Notes: generated by a model from the letters alone, not told the origin. A stretch of 64,000 nt of DNA from Psophocarpus tetragonolobus (GCA_037954015.1 CM075691.1:20549482-20613481); one strand, 5' to 3'; positions 34,480 through 47,392 are shown, numbered from the stretch's first letter. Translations and numbers: made by a program.

Positions 34480-34860
34480 TTAATTTTTTTTTAGTATTTT
34501 AGTATTTAAAAATTATAAAACTTGTTAAATTATTATTTTTTTTAAACAGTTTTTTAAAACAGTTCTGATTTTTTAATTTTTATAAGAATAACTATAAATA
34601 GTTTGCTATTTACTTTTTATTTTTTTAAATTTAAAATACAATAGAAATATGTTATTTTTCACTTTTCATTAATGAAATTTAAGTAAATATAAAAAAAAAA
34701 TTATTTTCACATTTTAAAATAGTTTTCAAATAATACTAGTAAAACAAGTTTTTTTGTTTTTTTTTCTCGAAAACAATTTTTGAAAACTATTTTTAAAAAT
34801 TCTTTTCAAAAATTAAAAAATAAAATAAAATCAATCAATCCTAGTTTTCAAAAATTCTTC
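34480..34860 (-). repeat. AT-rich dispersed repeat, family R copy 3
   Basis: A' version of 18560-18925, inverted relative to it. Confidence 0.6.
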
Positions 34861-35369
34861 ACTCGGTGTAGAAGTGTATTCTTTGTCATTTGTAAATAAT
34901 TTCTATTTTTTAATATTGTTTACTTTTATTTAATATAATATATAATTGTCTTTCAGCATTAAAATATACGGAAAATATTTTTTGCACGTGAGTGGTAATG
35001 ATCCTGGAATAAATATGATCGGTGCCAAGTGTAACATGTAATGTGAGTGATAAGTGATAAAGGATAATGGTCCCCAAATATTAAATATATTTGGATGTAT
35101 TTACTTCAAAAATAAATTTAATTGAAATTTAATAGTTAAAATAAAGTAAATAAAATAATCAAAGCTTATGCATATTTTTAATTTTTAATCACGTTAGATA
35201 GACATTTTAATATATTATTAGATACTTTGTGTTTTTTTGTATGTCCTGTATGTATTTGGTATCGATCATATGAAATAATCTAATTAGAGTTCCGAATATC
35301 CAAGTATAATCTGATTAAATCCGTTCTTAATTCAATTAGTTTATAGACTTAAACTTTGTAAATTTAATC

Positions 35370-35427
35370 ATTAAAAATATGAATCTCTATTCCCATGGAT
35401 AATCCACATGTGTTATATCACTCACCG
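35370..35427 (+). pseudogene. Older KTI 3'-end remnant (block A')
   Basis: Reads AATATGAATCTC...CCATGGATAATCC...ATATCACTCACC, a decayed KTI-b C-terminus about 1.5 kb downstream of the intact gene and in the same orientation. This indicates an earlier tandem duplication of the gene's 3' end. Confidence 0.55.
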
Positions 35428-36034
35428 AGAGACAAATGTTGATGCTTGATTGTAATAAATAATTGTAAAAAAATAAATAAAATAATCAAAGCTTAGGCGT
35501 ATTTTTAGTTTTCCAGTCATGTTAGACTGAAATTTTAATATATTGGATACTTTGTGTATTTTTGTGTTTGTCTCTGTATATATTAAAGGTATTAATAAAA
35601 TTAGATCTATGTAACTATTAAAATATAATTTTTTAAATTTTATTTAATCAAATCGATTTAAGAATTTAAACTTTGTAAATTCGATAATTCATGAATCGAT
35701 CTAATTAATCAATTGAATTAATCTTTAATATTTTTATTTTATATATATTGAATATGATGTAATGTATAATAAAAAAGAAATAGTTAAACCAAATTTTTAG
35801 ACCCAATTTTCCTTATTCTGTCATTCAAAACTCAAATATTCAATTATCTAAAATCCCTTAATCGGTGTAGAAGCGCATTCTTTGTAGTTTGTAAATAATT
35901 TTATTTTCTAGTATTTATTTTTATTTAATATAATATATACTCATCTTGGGCCCTTAAAAAAATACGAAAAATATGTTTGCACGTGAGTGGTCCTAGAATG
36001 AATAGAATTGGTGCTGAATGTAATCTGTAATGTG

Positions 36035-37720
36035 AGTGGTGATGTCCTCAAATATTATATATATATGTCCTCAAATCTGTAATGTATGTGCCAAATATTT
36101 ATGACCGGTCGCTTGCGAATAATAAGATGTGACTGCTAATTATGCTTATTTGGATTTTTGTTATAAACAATTCTTATATTATTTGGTTTGAGAGTTAATC
36201 ACATTTAAAATTTTTCAATCTTTTTTAAGAGTGTATTTTATAGAAATGAAACTCAAATCAATGTGTTATTAATTGAGCTATACTCGTTAGGTCACAATTT
36301 TTTATTTCAACTCTAGTTTTTTTGCACAAAATAAAAAAAATAACGATATTTTAATCTTTATAAAAAATCTAATCATGGGAATACTATTACTGGTTGGAGA
36401 AATAACTTTTTAATATAACCTAGAAACATAGTTATTTGGCATGCAGCAACACTGTCCCTAAATTAATATTTGAGATGGACCCCAAATATATATTAGATAG
36501 GTGTCAAAATGTAATTTGTAATTGAGGATATAACCATGCAAACCTATCACTACCTAATGGTTGCGTGTGGTGCGTATGTTACTTTCATCCCTGAGTGAAT
36601 TCAGATCCAAATATATAACAAAAAAAAGGATGAGATTGGAATATATAAAAATAAGTTATATTATTTTATAATATTTTATTTTTGAGTATTTTTTAATTTT
36701 GATATACTCGTACGTAATAAGTTATATTATTTTCTAATATTTTAATTATTTTTTATAATTAAATAAATTATTAATTATATTTTTAATTTAAAATATATAA
36801 AAATAATAATATAAATAATAATAAATTATAAATAAAATTATAAGAATTCAAATTTTTAATTAAATATAATTTTAAATTTACTATATAATTATTAAAATTA
36901 TAACAAAACATATATAAATTGAGTGTGGTTATACTTTTACCTAGTTTAGAAGATTGGATATTTATTATCATACTATTGTGCAAATAACTGAAGGTTTAAT
37001 TTACTTTTCATCTTTTTATCATTATCATTTTGTGAATTTAATTATTTTTTAATTTTTTATAAATTTTATCTTTCATGATTTGCTTTTCATCAAGGAAATC
37101 TCAATTGAAATTTGGAAATTAATTCCCTTCTAACGTAGTGATGATTGAATTAAGTAGATTTTATGTTTCCAAAGAGTAGAAAGGTATTGTTCTCTCGAAA
37201 ACATGTTAGTCTAGCTAGTTGCCTACCCATTACGTGGACTTTGTGGCAGATAATTGAGGGATAAAAACAACAGTTATACGTGTTAAACGTATTAAAGTAA
37301 GAATAATATAGAATAGAAAATTTGCAAACTAAATGGGATAATTTTATTTATTAATAATTAGCAAGAGAACATATCGCACTGTGTTTATGTATTTATATTT
37401 GTATTTTGATATGGTATAACAAATTTAGGATTTTAATTTAATATGTTTTGTAATAACATAATAGAATATAATAATTCATTGTATCATTTTGCGTATAACA
37501 TGATAGAATATATTTTGTTAATTTGTATATTTTTTTATTTATGATTACATGATAGAAACATGTCAGAAAATTAACAAATATAACAGATTTGCAATGAATT
37601 TGAGAAATTTGAGAGAGGAAAGAATTTGAATAAAATTCAAAATTTTGTTTGTTTGTGTATTTGCATATTAATGATCAAAGGTATACATCTATTAATAAAA
37701 CTTATATTTGTGAGAGTGTA
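36035..37720. other. AT-rich part of block A' without genes
   Basis: Counterpart of 15651-17300; no coding region recognised. Confidence 0.5.
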
Positions 37721-40700
37721 AGAAGTCAAAAAACGTTTAGAAGGGTAAAATAGTCATAAAAGGTGGTGGTGAAATGTCAAGCACACCTCGGGAAGTTAAT
37801 TTTGCACTGGAAGGAGCAACAATCTTAAAAACTTATGGCTGATCAAATCAACTATGTTGACATGCTTTGGATGTCTGCAAAACTTACACTGAAAAGAGCA
37901 AGGACAAATTATTATCCGGAAAAAAGGTACGCTATAGAAAGTGATAACAATAATAATTTTTATAACCCACGTGCAACTTTAAACCTCAGCTTTAATAATA
38001 GCAATTATTTTTGTGAAGAGCCAAATTATTTTATGCAATACTTACCTGTAGGAAATGACAATCGTCTTAAACCTAAGGTTAACTTGGTTGAAGGAGATTA
38101 TATAATTGTTGCGGTTATTTCTCAAGTAAACATTGTTACCAATGTGAGCAAATGAGTGATAGACTTTATGGCTACTAGGCTCATATGTGCTGACAGAAAT
38201 GCATTTACCCCATTCACTACTATAGAGGACAGAGAAGAACAAGTATTCCTTGGTGATTCTAGTACTACTCCAGTTCTAGGAAAAGTAAAGATTCTTTTAA
38301 AGCTCACATCTGGCAAGACACTGACTTTAAGTGATGTCCTGGATGTACCAAAAAATTTGAGTGAACTTGGTCTCTGTAGCACTGTTGGGGAAGGTTGGGG
38401 CAAAAATGGCTTTTGAGTCTGACAAGATTGTCATGACCAAAAACAATGTATTTGTTGGAAAAGGGTTATTGTGATCAGGGTATCTTTATACTCAATATCT
38501 CTAAAGTTATTAATGAGAATAAGACTTCTATTTCTTCTGCTTATATGATTGATTTTTCTGATATATGACATGCTAGATTAGGACATGTAAATTCTTCGTA
38601 TGTTATTAATTTACAATGGTTAAACCTAATCCACATGCATGATAAACAAGTAAGAAATGCGAGGTATGTGTAGAATCTACGTTAACTAAAACCTTGTGCT
38701 TGTTTTTATAACATGGAACTGAACCTCTTAATCTTATTCATTCTGATCTTGCTAATTTGAAACAATGTATGTCTAGAGGAGGCAAAAATTATTTTGTAAC
38801 CTTTATTAATGACTTCTCTAGATATACAAAAGTTTATTTGATTAGACATAAAAATGAAGCTTTAAAATGTTTTTATCCTATAAAGCTAAAGTTAAAAACA
38901 AATTAAAAGTAGAAAGATTAAAAGGATAAAATCAGATAGGGGTGGTAAATACACTTTGTTTAATGACTTTTGTGAGAAAGAAGATATTATACATGAGCTA
39001 ACCCACCTTATTCCCGTTAGTCTAATGGAGTAGCTGAGAGGAAAAATAGAACCTTTAAGGAAATGATGAATGTTTTACTAGTTAGTTGATCTGCACCTGA
39101 CAACCTTTGGGGAGAAGTCCTTCTAATTGCTTGTTTCTTAAAGAATAAGATTCCTCATAAGAAAAAAGTATGAGTTATGGAAAGGTTATACACCAACGTA
39201 AAATTCCTTAGAGTGTAGGGGTGCTAGCTAAGGTTATGATACCTCATTCTAAGAAAAATAAAATAGGACCTAAGACCTTTGATTGCATGTTTATTGTTAT
39301 GCTAAACATAGTGCAGCCTATAGGTTTCTTGTTATTAAGAGTAATGTACTAGATTGCAATACCATCATAGAAACCAAGAATGTTGAATTCTTTGAGGAAA
39401 TTTCCCCTTTGAAATCTAGTATATCTACTACGTCTAGTGATAGTATTACAGTTCAATTGAAACCAATAGTGAACTTATGCTTGAGGACTTAAGGTGTAGT
39501 AAGAGACAAATGATAGAAAAATCTTTTGGTGATGATTTTTACACATATATAGTTGAGGATGATCCTTTGAGTTTTTCTCAAGTTATTAATTCATTAGATG
39601 CACATCTTTGGGAACAAGCTATTAAGATTGAGTTTGATTCTATAAATAAGAATAATACTTGGAGCTTAGTAGACTTGCCTAAGGGTGTAAAATCAATTGG
39701 TTGTAAATGGATCTTTAAGAAAAAGTATAATTCTTATGGATCTATAGATAAATATAAGGCTAGATTAGTAGCTAAATGGTTTACTCAAAAGGAGAACATA
39801 GATTATTTTGATATCTTTACGCTTTTTACTAGGATTTCCTTTATTAGAATTATTATAGCATTTGCATCTTTACAAATTAATAATTCATCAAATGGATATT
39901 AACACTATTGGAATTGAAGGCTTAGAAACCTCAAAGAAGCCATCATGTCCTTTGAAGTTTTTTAAGGTTTTGTTTTGAAGATGTATGATGCTTTTTATTT
40001 CTAGTTCTAGCTCAAATAAATTTTATGGTACCAAACACGTTTGATAGGTGTGGTACTTGTATTGTGTGTTTAGATAGACATGAGAATGTGTTTGGGGTGT
40101 TTAGAAATAGATTGGATAGGTTGGGGAGTGTTGAAAAATCTTCAAAAGTGAAAGTTTCAGTAAGGTAATCGGATTAACTTATTATGGTAATTGATTACAC
40201 TTCGAGAAATTTTTGGGTATTGAGATTACTGCTCTCTATGGTAATTGATTACCTATAGTGATAATCGATTATTCTAGAGAACTTGTATTCTAGCCCAGTT
40301 TTGAAGAAGGATATCAGGTAATCAAGTAGGTAATCAATTGCCTTGATTAAAAACTCATATAAAAGCATTTTTAAAACAAATTTTGAACAAGTTTTTGTGA
40401 ACTTTCGAAATGTCCATTGAATACTTATTACCCTCAACTGCTTTACCCAAATTCTCTCCAAGAACTATACCCATTTTTTATGATTTGAAGGTACAAGAAA
40501 TATAAGATTCAAGGAAAAGACTACTTTAAGATTTCATTTATCTTGTTGGGTATTCATCACTACAAGTGATATTGTTCTATACCCTCTGTTGTGTTTTTGC
40601 ACAATCTTTGACAATCTCTTGAGGTGTTCTTGAGATTGTTGGAAAATCTTACAAGGGGTGTTGCAAGTGAAACGTTGTGAATGTTGGGGTGTCACAGTGT

Positions 40701-42340
40701 AGCAAACTCTTATGGGGTGCAGAAGAAGCCTATTTTTGTGTGGTTTGAATCTTTCTGGGAGTAAAATCTATATGTATGGTATGCATGTATGAGATTTTAG
40801 TGGAAAGAAGATTAGTGGAAGGCTAAGTCTGAAAATTGATGTAGGTCAGGTTGACCGAACCAGTATAAATCATTGTGACTCTTTAATTCTGAATTTTATT
40901 GAGATCTTGGATATCCATTGATCTGGTTTTTGCAACTGAAACATTTTTATATAGTTTTCTTGCAATGAATCACAATTGATAATACTTTTACTTTGATATT
41001 AGATTTGGGTTTTTGACCCATATTTTGTGGGTTGATTTTCATTCTTCCTACCCTTTATTTTTTATTTCGAATATCTTGTAGTAAGATTCCTATTAAGTTT
41101 TTCTTCTATTTCATTTGAAATCATTGTTGGAAGAATTGAATTGATTGGTGTTTTGCCTAAAGGGTTGAATTCTTGAAAATTTCTGAAAAAGGGTTATTTT
41201 AAAATACTCTGATACTGTTGAATAGGAAAGTTTTTGAAAAACAATTTGGTGAATCTATTCAATCTTTCTTTCTAGATTCCCCCTTGGGACCAATAAAGAC
41301 AACTTTCTTGAATGGTGATTTAGAGTAAGAGATTTATATGACTCAACCTAAAGGATGTGTGATTCCTGATCAAGAGAACAAAGTTTTTAAACTCTTAAAA
41401 TCGCTATATGCTTTAAAATAACACCTAAACAATTGCATGAAAAATTTAATGAGACTATAATTGCTTATGACTTTTGTTCTAGTGATGCCGATAGATGCGT
41501 GTACACTAAACTTTTGAATGGTGAATGTGTTATTATATGTTTGTATGTGGATGACATGTTAATCTTTGGTACAAATAATGATATAGTTTTTAAGACTAAA
41601 TCTTTTTTAGCATCCAAATTTGATATGTAAGACATGGGTAAGACAAGTGTAATTCTAGGAGTTAAAGTCACAAGGAAGGGAAATAGTATATTCTATTCCA
41701 AGAACATTATGTGGAGACACTTCTTAGGAAATTTGATTATTATGATTATAAACCTGTGAGTATCCCTTATAACGATAACTCTCAACTAATACAAAATAGA
41801 GGAGAACCAGTTTCTCAAAGTCAATATGCCAAGATTATTGCAAGCTTATTGCACTTGATGAATTTCTCAAGACAAGATATAGCCTATGCAATAGTTAGAT
41901 TGAGTAGATACACTCATAATCCTAATAAGGATCATTGGGAAGCACTTACTAGACTCATAAGATATGTGAGAGGTACCATGAATTATGGTATTGAATATAT
42001 TGGATTTCTCTTTGTACTAGAAGGGTATAGTGATGCCGCTGGATCTTTGATTCATATGAAACAAAATCCACTAGTGACTATGTATTTGCACTTGGTGGTG
42101 GTGCAATTACATGAATATCATCCAGACAAACAATTTTAGCAAGATCAACAATGGAATCTGAATTTGTTACTCTAAAAATGGTTGGCACTGAGGTTGAGTG
42201 GTTGAAAAACTTCTTGCCTAACATTCCTTTGGGAATGAAACCAACACCATCAGTATCCATATGTTATGATTCGTAATTAGCAATAGCTGTAACAAAGAAT
42301 AAAACTTACAATAGTAAGAATAGATTAAATTCAAGTAAAA
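37720..42340 (+). mobile_element. Broken Ty1/copia retrotransposon, copy A'
   Basis: Plus-strand order: gag-pre-integrase (ICADRNAFTPF...SGKTLTLSDVLDVPKN, 38156-38460), HARLGHVN-like zinc-binding segment (about 38565), integrase core with FINDFSRYTKVYLIRHKNEA (about 38800) and IKSDRGGKYTLFND (about 38925), RT start (NNTWSLVDLPKGVKSIGCKW, 39477-39902), nested solo LTR, KTTFLNGDLE (41297), RT catalytic CLYVDDML (about 41540), RNase H-connecting region SQYAKIIASLLHLMNFSRQDIAYAI (41711-42139) and a SSRQTILARSTMESEF-like RNase H (42110-42170). Several stops and frameshifts. It is the most complete of the three copies and the best for reconstructing domain order; no flanking LTRs seen. Confidence 0.88.
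39906..41295 (-). mobile_element. Nested solo LTR, family S (copy A')
   Basis: Same insertion as in A and A''. Ends TATTGG and CCAATA, flanked by AACAC (39901-39905) and AAGAC (41296-41300), the 5-bp target duplication with one change. The LTR is antisense to the copia gene. Confidence 0.82.
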
Positions 42341-42857
42341 GTAAGTAATTTAATCAAGTCCAAAGCTAAAAAATATCAAATTTTAATTATTTTTAATGTG
42401 ATTATAGCATATAATTAAATGTCATATTTTATCCAGTGTAACCTGCAAGATGGAGGCACTGAAGGTGGCTACTATATCATTCATTAGATGTGCACCATTC
42501 TTACCAGAGATTTTAGAAATAATTGAGTTAGAATAATATACTTAACTATTTATTTTTAAACATATACTTTTACATTAATTATTTAAATGTATTGCCTTAT
42601 AATTGTGTTTTATATTTTGTGGACATTTCATGATACACAAATATTGGAACAAAAAAAAATTTATGAAATATGCAATGAATGGGCTACATACTTTTTGAAA
42701 CTTAGAAAAGGAGAAAATTAAGTATATGTTGTATTGATGAAAACTTATATCTTGCTTTAGAAATTTTAGATCAATGAACTTATGTATAAAATTTATATAT
42801 TATGTGTGATTGTCATCTTTAGAACAAGTTAAATACATTATTAACCTTTTGAATTTA

Positions 42858-42859
<2 letters not shown>

Positions 42860-42899
<40 letters not shown>
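42860..42899. repeat. (TA)n microsatellite in block A'
   Basis: About 40 bp, shorter than in A and A''. Confidence 0.9.
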
Positions 42900-42909
<10 letters not shown>

Positions 42910-43846
42910 TGTGTCTATTAGGAATTAATTATCATGAAATTGTATATAAATCATTAGAAATTGTAGTATTGTTTGGCTAAACCTTAAACCCTAAACTGAT
43001 GTTATATGTCATTTTTAATTGATATTTAAGATACTTTTTATAGTAGTGAATGGTAGGTGTATAGCCCTTCAAAAAATGTGTCATTTATTAGGTATATTTT
43101 GACACATAATTATGAATGTAAATATTATAATAATATTATAATATAGATAAAAAAATCTAGTGTATGCAATATCAATTATTTGATAATAATGTAATTATAT
43201 ATAATAATTATTTTAATATTAAATATAGATAAAAAATCCATCCCATTGCTTCCTAATTCAAGTAGCTCCTTGAGATAAGAATTATACAAATAATTATTGT
43301 CTATTATCCTATTAAGAGTCTGGCTTCCATTTATTACTAGGTTTTGAGGTTGAACCTACTTCAACGGTGGCCAATGATGTGATTAATTGTTCCTTAGTTC
43401 AATACCATTTACGGATATATGGCAATATTACATGTATATGTATTATATACCATCCCAATTTTATATGCATAGACGTGCGTTAAATTGTGATTGCAGTCTC
43501 ATTTACGGTTGTGTATGTGGTTATTGTGGTTGCCAGCATTACTTTTTTAAATCCATTCAACCATTCCTATGTAATGAAAATCCTACTTACAAATACCTTT
43601 TCATTAGGGTCATAACTAGAAAAATAGAAAAAGACTTGATCTGGAAGGACTCATTAAAACCTCAACTCATAATAGAGATAGTTTTCATGAGATCATAGTC
43701 CATGAAACCACCTTTGTAAATAGTAATTATCATTTTAATTTCCTTTTAGGTCATGTATTCGGCCTTTATGTTAGATTTTAGATTAAAAGATGTAATTAGC
43801 TTAAAGAGAGAGATGAGAAGATTAGAGGGCTAAATAGTCCAAGGGA

Positions 43847-44410
43847 TGTTGGATCTCTTCCCACACCTCCAAGAGTAGGCCGTGACACCCCCCTAGGTTG
43901 GAAGTAGGGGCTAGTTTTAGTGGGCTTAAGAGAGATTAGTGATTCTAATCTTAATTAGACTCAAAGTCTTACATTGCCTATTTTTGTGTGCCTAGCTCTC
44001 TATTTGGGCTATAAATATACCTAAGCTTCATTGTAATCATGACATTTGAATGAATGAATATTATTCTCTTTGAACTATTTGTTCTTAGTTGAATGTCATT
44101 GAGATTTCTCCTTGAGAAATTTCTTCCTAAAAGCTTTTATCAAAGGACCCCTTCTTTGTGGCAAGTCTGATAAATTTTTTTACTCATCTTTCTTCTGAGA
44201 AAGTGGCGTCACCCTCTCCCTTGTCCTAACTTCTCCATCCTCTATCTTCTTAGAGAAATGAACTTTACTTAAAGAGATCAAAGGAGTGCATCACTATGAC
44301 TTATTGATATTAAATCAATGATGAGAAGGAATACCCCAAGGTGACAATTGAGGTTAAAGCATATGAATTTGTGACAATTGATGTTATTAATAAAGTTTAT
44401 TTTCTAACTT
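43847..44410 (+). mobile_element. LTR-like sequence between A' and the inner inverted repeat
   Basis: Begins TGTTGGATCTC, has a GGCTATAAATATACC promoter-like box at about 44006-44020, then T-rich transcribed-region-like sequence with GAATGAATGAATATTATTC. This is the architecture of a plant LTR (U3-R-U5). The right end and target duplication were not found. It is absent from A and A''. Confidence 0.42.
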
Positions 44411-44424
44411 CAACAACAAATTGA

Positions 44425-44829
44425 TCATAATATATGATTATTTTTCCTGCAACTCTAAGCTACGAAGAAAAATCTTCTGACAAAAATGGAATAAAGACAC
44501 TGAAAAATTAAAATTTTGTTAGATTGCGGGTACAATAGGTTCTATGGTGGATTTAACCGTGTTGTGTTGCAGAAAACTACATAGCTTAATTGTGGCAAAC
44601 TCCGCAACAGCAATAATGTGGCCACAACACACGTTGGAATTCACTATTTATAACCTTGTATACATATGTTTGTCGATATCAGACCTTACATAAAATTTCT
44701 GTTCCAATATTTTTTTATTGAATTTTTGTTTTTTCTCTGCTCATCTCCTCTCCAAAAGCACCAGACTAGTGGCGATCAGAAAAGGTTCCAGTATTTAGTA
44801 TTTTAAAATTATAAAATGCAGAAAAAGTT
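44425..44829 (+). repeat. Inner inverted repeat, left arm (405 bp)
   Basis: Reverse complement of 46303-46707 with few differences. It includes GATTGCGGGTACAATAGGTT and an internal CTATTTATAACC box. The two arms bracket KTI-c, its promoter and two MITEs. Confidence 0.92.
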
Positions 44830-44962
44830 AGAAGATTTGGTAAGAATTTATTTTAATAGAAGTTAGAATTCTGAATTAAATATATAATTCAATCAGATGA
44901 AAAAAGCTTAAAGCTTTGATTATTTTATTTACTTGTGGAATACTTTTAGAACAACCAAAGCA

Positions 44963-44968
44963 TTTATT
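44963..44968 (-). terminator. Poly(A) signal of KTI-c
   Basis: AATAAA on the minus strand, 40 bp past the stop. Another lies at 44924-44929 beside the AAGCTTTGATTATTTTATTTA segment shared by all the KTI 3' flanks here. Confidence 0.6.
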
Positions 44969-45007
44969 AGTCTCAATCTCACATTGTCAAGCACAGTCAT
45001 TAGTGCT

Positions 45008-45628
45008 TCATGTAGTTGATGATTCAGCTTTCTTAAATCCAACAACCAGTGGATTGTGTTTGGACACTACCAAACGTTGGTATCCTTCTTGATCCCTATA
45101 AACCCCAATATCCTTACACATCATCTCTTCTTCCTCATCCTCACTACCACAGTACAAAAGCTTGTATGCGTACATTTTAGAGGCAGCGTAAACTCTCTCA
45201 AATTTAAACGGATAATCAAGTTCTGAATCTTTGTACTCACCAAGCTTAATACTGGGTAGTCTTTCTGATTGATCCTTAACAACAGTCCAGAAAGGAGAGG
45301 GTGCACACTTTGGTGGATCAGCGAACCCTAGATTCACTAGAGAATATTCAGGGATAAAAGTTGAACGGAGTCGGGATGCAATCCTTATTGGTTCCCCATT
45401 TGAGTTCTCATCGAGAGATTTCACAACAGTGAGGGGGCAATCTTCGTTTCCAACCTTGGCTGCTTCCATTCCACCACCACCTGGCCTTAACTGTGGCACC
45501 AGATAATATGTGCCACCATTTCTAACAGTTTTACCTTCAACATCGACCAATTCTTGAGCAGCGGATGAAGGTAGGTATGAGATGAATGCTGAAAGTAAAA
45601 AGAGAGCCAAAAATCTGGTACTCTTCAT
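45008..45628 (-). CDS. Kunitz-type trypsin inhibitor (KTI-c)
   Basis: Intact intronless 206-residue Kunitz (STI) inhibitor, secreted. Signal peptide 1-24 (cleavage after SSAA). The N-terminal signature at 27-43 (LVDVEGKTV...YYL) fits the family pattern fully. Four cysteines (64, 108, 160, 171) give the two standard disulfides; the loop between the last two has an unusual acidic run EDEEEE (163-168). The reactive loop places Arg88-Ser89 at P1-P1', so trypsin inhibition is the likely activity (inference by position). Its signal peptide and 3' untranslated region resemble KTI-a. It sits alone in the 1.5-kb spacer of a perfect-length 405-bp inverted repeat, within the larger A'/A'' palindrome. 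Confidence 0.94.
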   Translation of the reverse strand: MKSTRFLALFLLSAFISYLPSSAAQELVDVEGKTVRNGGTYYLVPQLRPGGGGMEAAKVGNEDCPLTVVKSLDENSNGEPIRIASRLRSTFIPEYSLVNLGFADPPKCAPSPFWTVVKDQSERLPSIKLGEYKDSELDYPFKFERVYAASKMYAYKLLYCGSEDEEEEMMCKDIGVYRDQEGYQRLVVSKHNPLVVGFKKAESSTT

Positions 45629-45691
45629 TTCTTAGGTGGATGTTTAAGGTTTTCTTATATTGTTGTGTGAGAAGCCTGTTAGAAGAATGAG

Positions 45692-45700
45692 CTATTTATA
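45692..45700 (-). promoter_or_regulatory. TATA box of KTI-c
   Basis: TATAAATAG on the minus strand, 64 bp upstream of the ATG. MITE M1 begins 70 bp further upstream. Confidence 0.8.
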
Positions 45701-45770
45701 GTCCAAGTGTTGGATAATAATGAAAGGAAAATAAAGATTAGACAATTGATATATTTATCTTTTATATTAT

Positions 45771-45953
45771 GAGTTTAATTAATATACATTTTCAGAGTAA
45801 AAATTTTTAAACTGACGTTCAATCAGAATCCTTCATTCATGCTAAGTTTGTTGATTTTACTAATTAGTATTTTAAAAATCACATGAATGAAAAGTTATGA
45901 TTGAACGTCAGTGCAAAAATCATTTACACTGACAGTGTATACCAATTAAACTC
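45771..45953. mobile_element. MITE M1 upstream of KTI-c (Mutator-like)
   Basis: 183 bp with inverted ends GAGTTTAATT and AATTAAACTC and inner inverted ACTGACGTTCAATCA/TGATTGAACGTCAGT. Flanked by the perfect 9-bp direct repeat TTATATTAT (45762-45770 and 45954-45962), the target length of Mutator-like elements. No coding capacity. It lies in the KTI-c promoter region. Confidence 0.88.
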
Positions 45954-46028
45954 TTATATTATTTCAAATATTTTTATAATATTCTTTTCTTATGATTTTG
46001 TTTTTTTATGTTTAACGGTAATGTACTA

Positions 46029-46189
46029 GAGTTTAATTGGTATACACTGTCGGTATAAAAGATTTTTACACTCACCGTCAATCATATTCTTTATTTAAGT
46101 GACTTTTAAAGTAGTAATGAATAAAGTTAATAAATTTACCTAAATGAAAGGTCATGATCTTTACACTGACAATATACCAATTAAAACTC
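46029..46189. mobile_element. MITE M2 upstream of KTI-c (Mutator-like)
   Basis: 161 bp with ends GAGTTTAATTGGTATA and TATACCAATTAAAACTC, flanked by AATGTACTA (46020-46028) and AATGTGCTA (46190-46198), an 8-of-9 target duplication. Same family as M1 and M3. Confidence 0.85.
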
Positions 46190-46302
46190 AATGTGCTAAA
46201 AAATAAATATACTTTTTGGTGATGGTGCTCAAAATGTTTTTTAATTATAAGAATCATTCTTTACTAGACTACCATCACATAGCACTAATTTCTCACGGTA
46301 AT

Positions 46303-46707
46303 AACTTTTTCTGCATTTTATAATTTTAAAATACTAAATACTGGAACCTTTTCTGATCGCCACTAGTCTAGTGCTTTTGGAGAGGAGATGAGCAGAGAAA
46401 AAACAAAAATTCAATAAAAAAATATTGGAACAGAAATTTTATGTAAGGTCTGATATCGACAAACATATGTATACAAGGTTATAAATAGTGAATTCCAACG
46501 TGTGTTGTGGCCACATTATTGCTGTTGCGGAGTTTGCCACAATTAAGCTATGTAGTTTTCTGCAACACAACACGGTTAAATCCACCATAGAACCTATTGT
46601 ACCCGCAATCTAACAAAATTTTAATTTTTCAGTGTCTTTATTCCATTTTTGTCAGAACATTTTTCTTCGTAGTTTAGAGTTGCAGGAAAAATAATCATAT
46701 ATTATGA
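46303..46707 (-). repeat. Inner inverted repeat, right arm (405 bp)
   Basis: Partner of 44425-44829. Block A'' begins immediately after it. Confidence 0.92.
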
Positions 46708-47392
46708 CATGATGAAAACTATCTCCATTATGAGTTGAGGTTTTAATGAGTCTTTCCAGATAAAGATTTTTTCAATTTTTTTAGTCATGACCCTGATGAG
46801 AAGGTATTTGTAAGTAGGGTTTACATCACATAGGAATGGTTGAATGGATTTAAAAAGGTAATGCTGGCAACCACAATAACCGCATACACAACTGTAAATG
46901 GGACTGCAATCGCAATTTAACGCACGTGTATGCATATAATATTGGGATGGTATATAATACATATACATATAATATTTGCCATATATCCGTAAATGGTATT
47001 GAACTAAAATCCGACGTCCATGAGAGAAACAACATGACAAGATTAAGGTTTCAAAATCCCACAGTTAAAACACATTTGATATCGACAATGATAAAAGTGA
47101 TCGAATTCGTAGAGGCCCATTACCTATAGGTCATAGCTCGTGTTATTCCTCCGATTTCCAATGAGCTGCAACAATTTAGCTTATTTAGAGATCTTATACT
47201 TTGCTCCAATGGATTTTGATCCTTTAATTTTATGCATGTGGGAAGCTGACTTAACAAGATGTTCATGTTTGCCTACCCAAAAAAAAAAAAAAAAGAAACC
47301 AAGATGCTCATGTATTGTTCAAAATGCTGATCTAAAGAAAAATTCATTGTTGCAAGGTTGAGCGAACGTATATTTTTTTTTAATAATGGAGT

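Larger units (their letters stand above)
33824..43838 (-). repeat. Segmental duplication block A' (inverted copy)
   Basis: About 10 kb, the reverse complement of block A, with its left edge inside the KTI-b coding region and its right edge at CTAAATAGT (43838). It carries the copia element on the plus strand. It lacks about 430 bp near 43405 that A and A'' have. Confidence 0.92.

Noticed and set aside
45121..45306. Second open frame inside KTI-c
   Set aside because: Shadow of the Kunitz gene in another frame.
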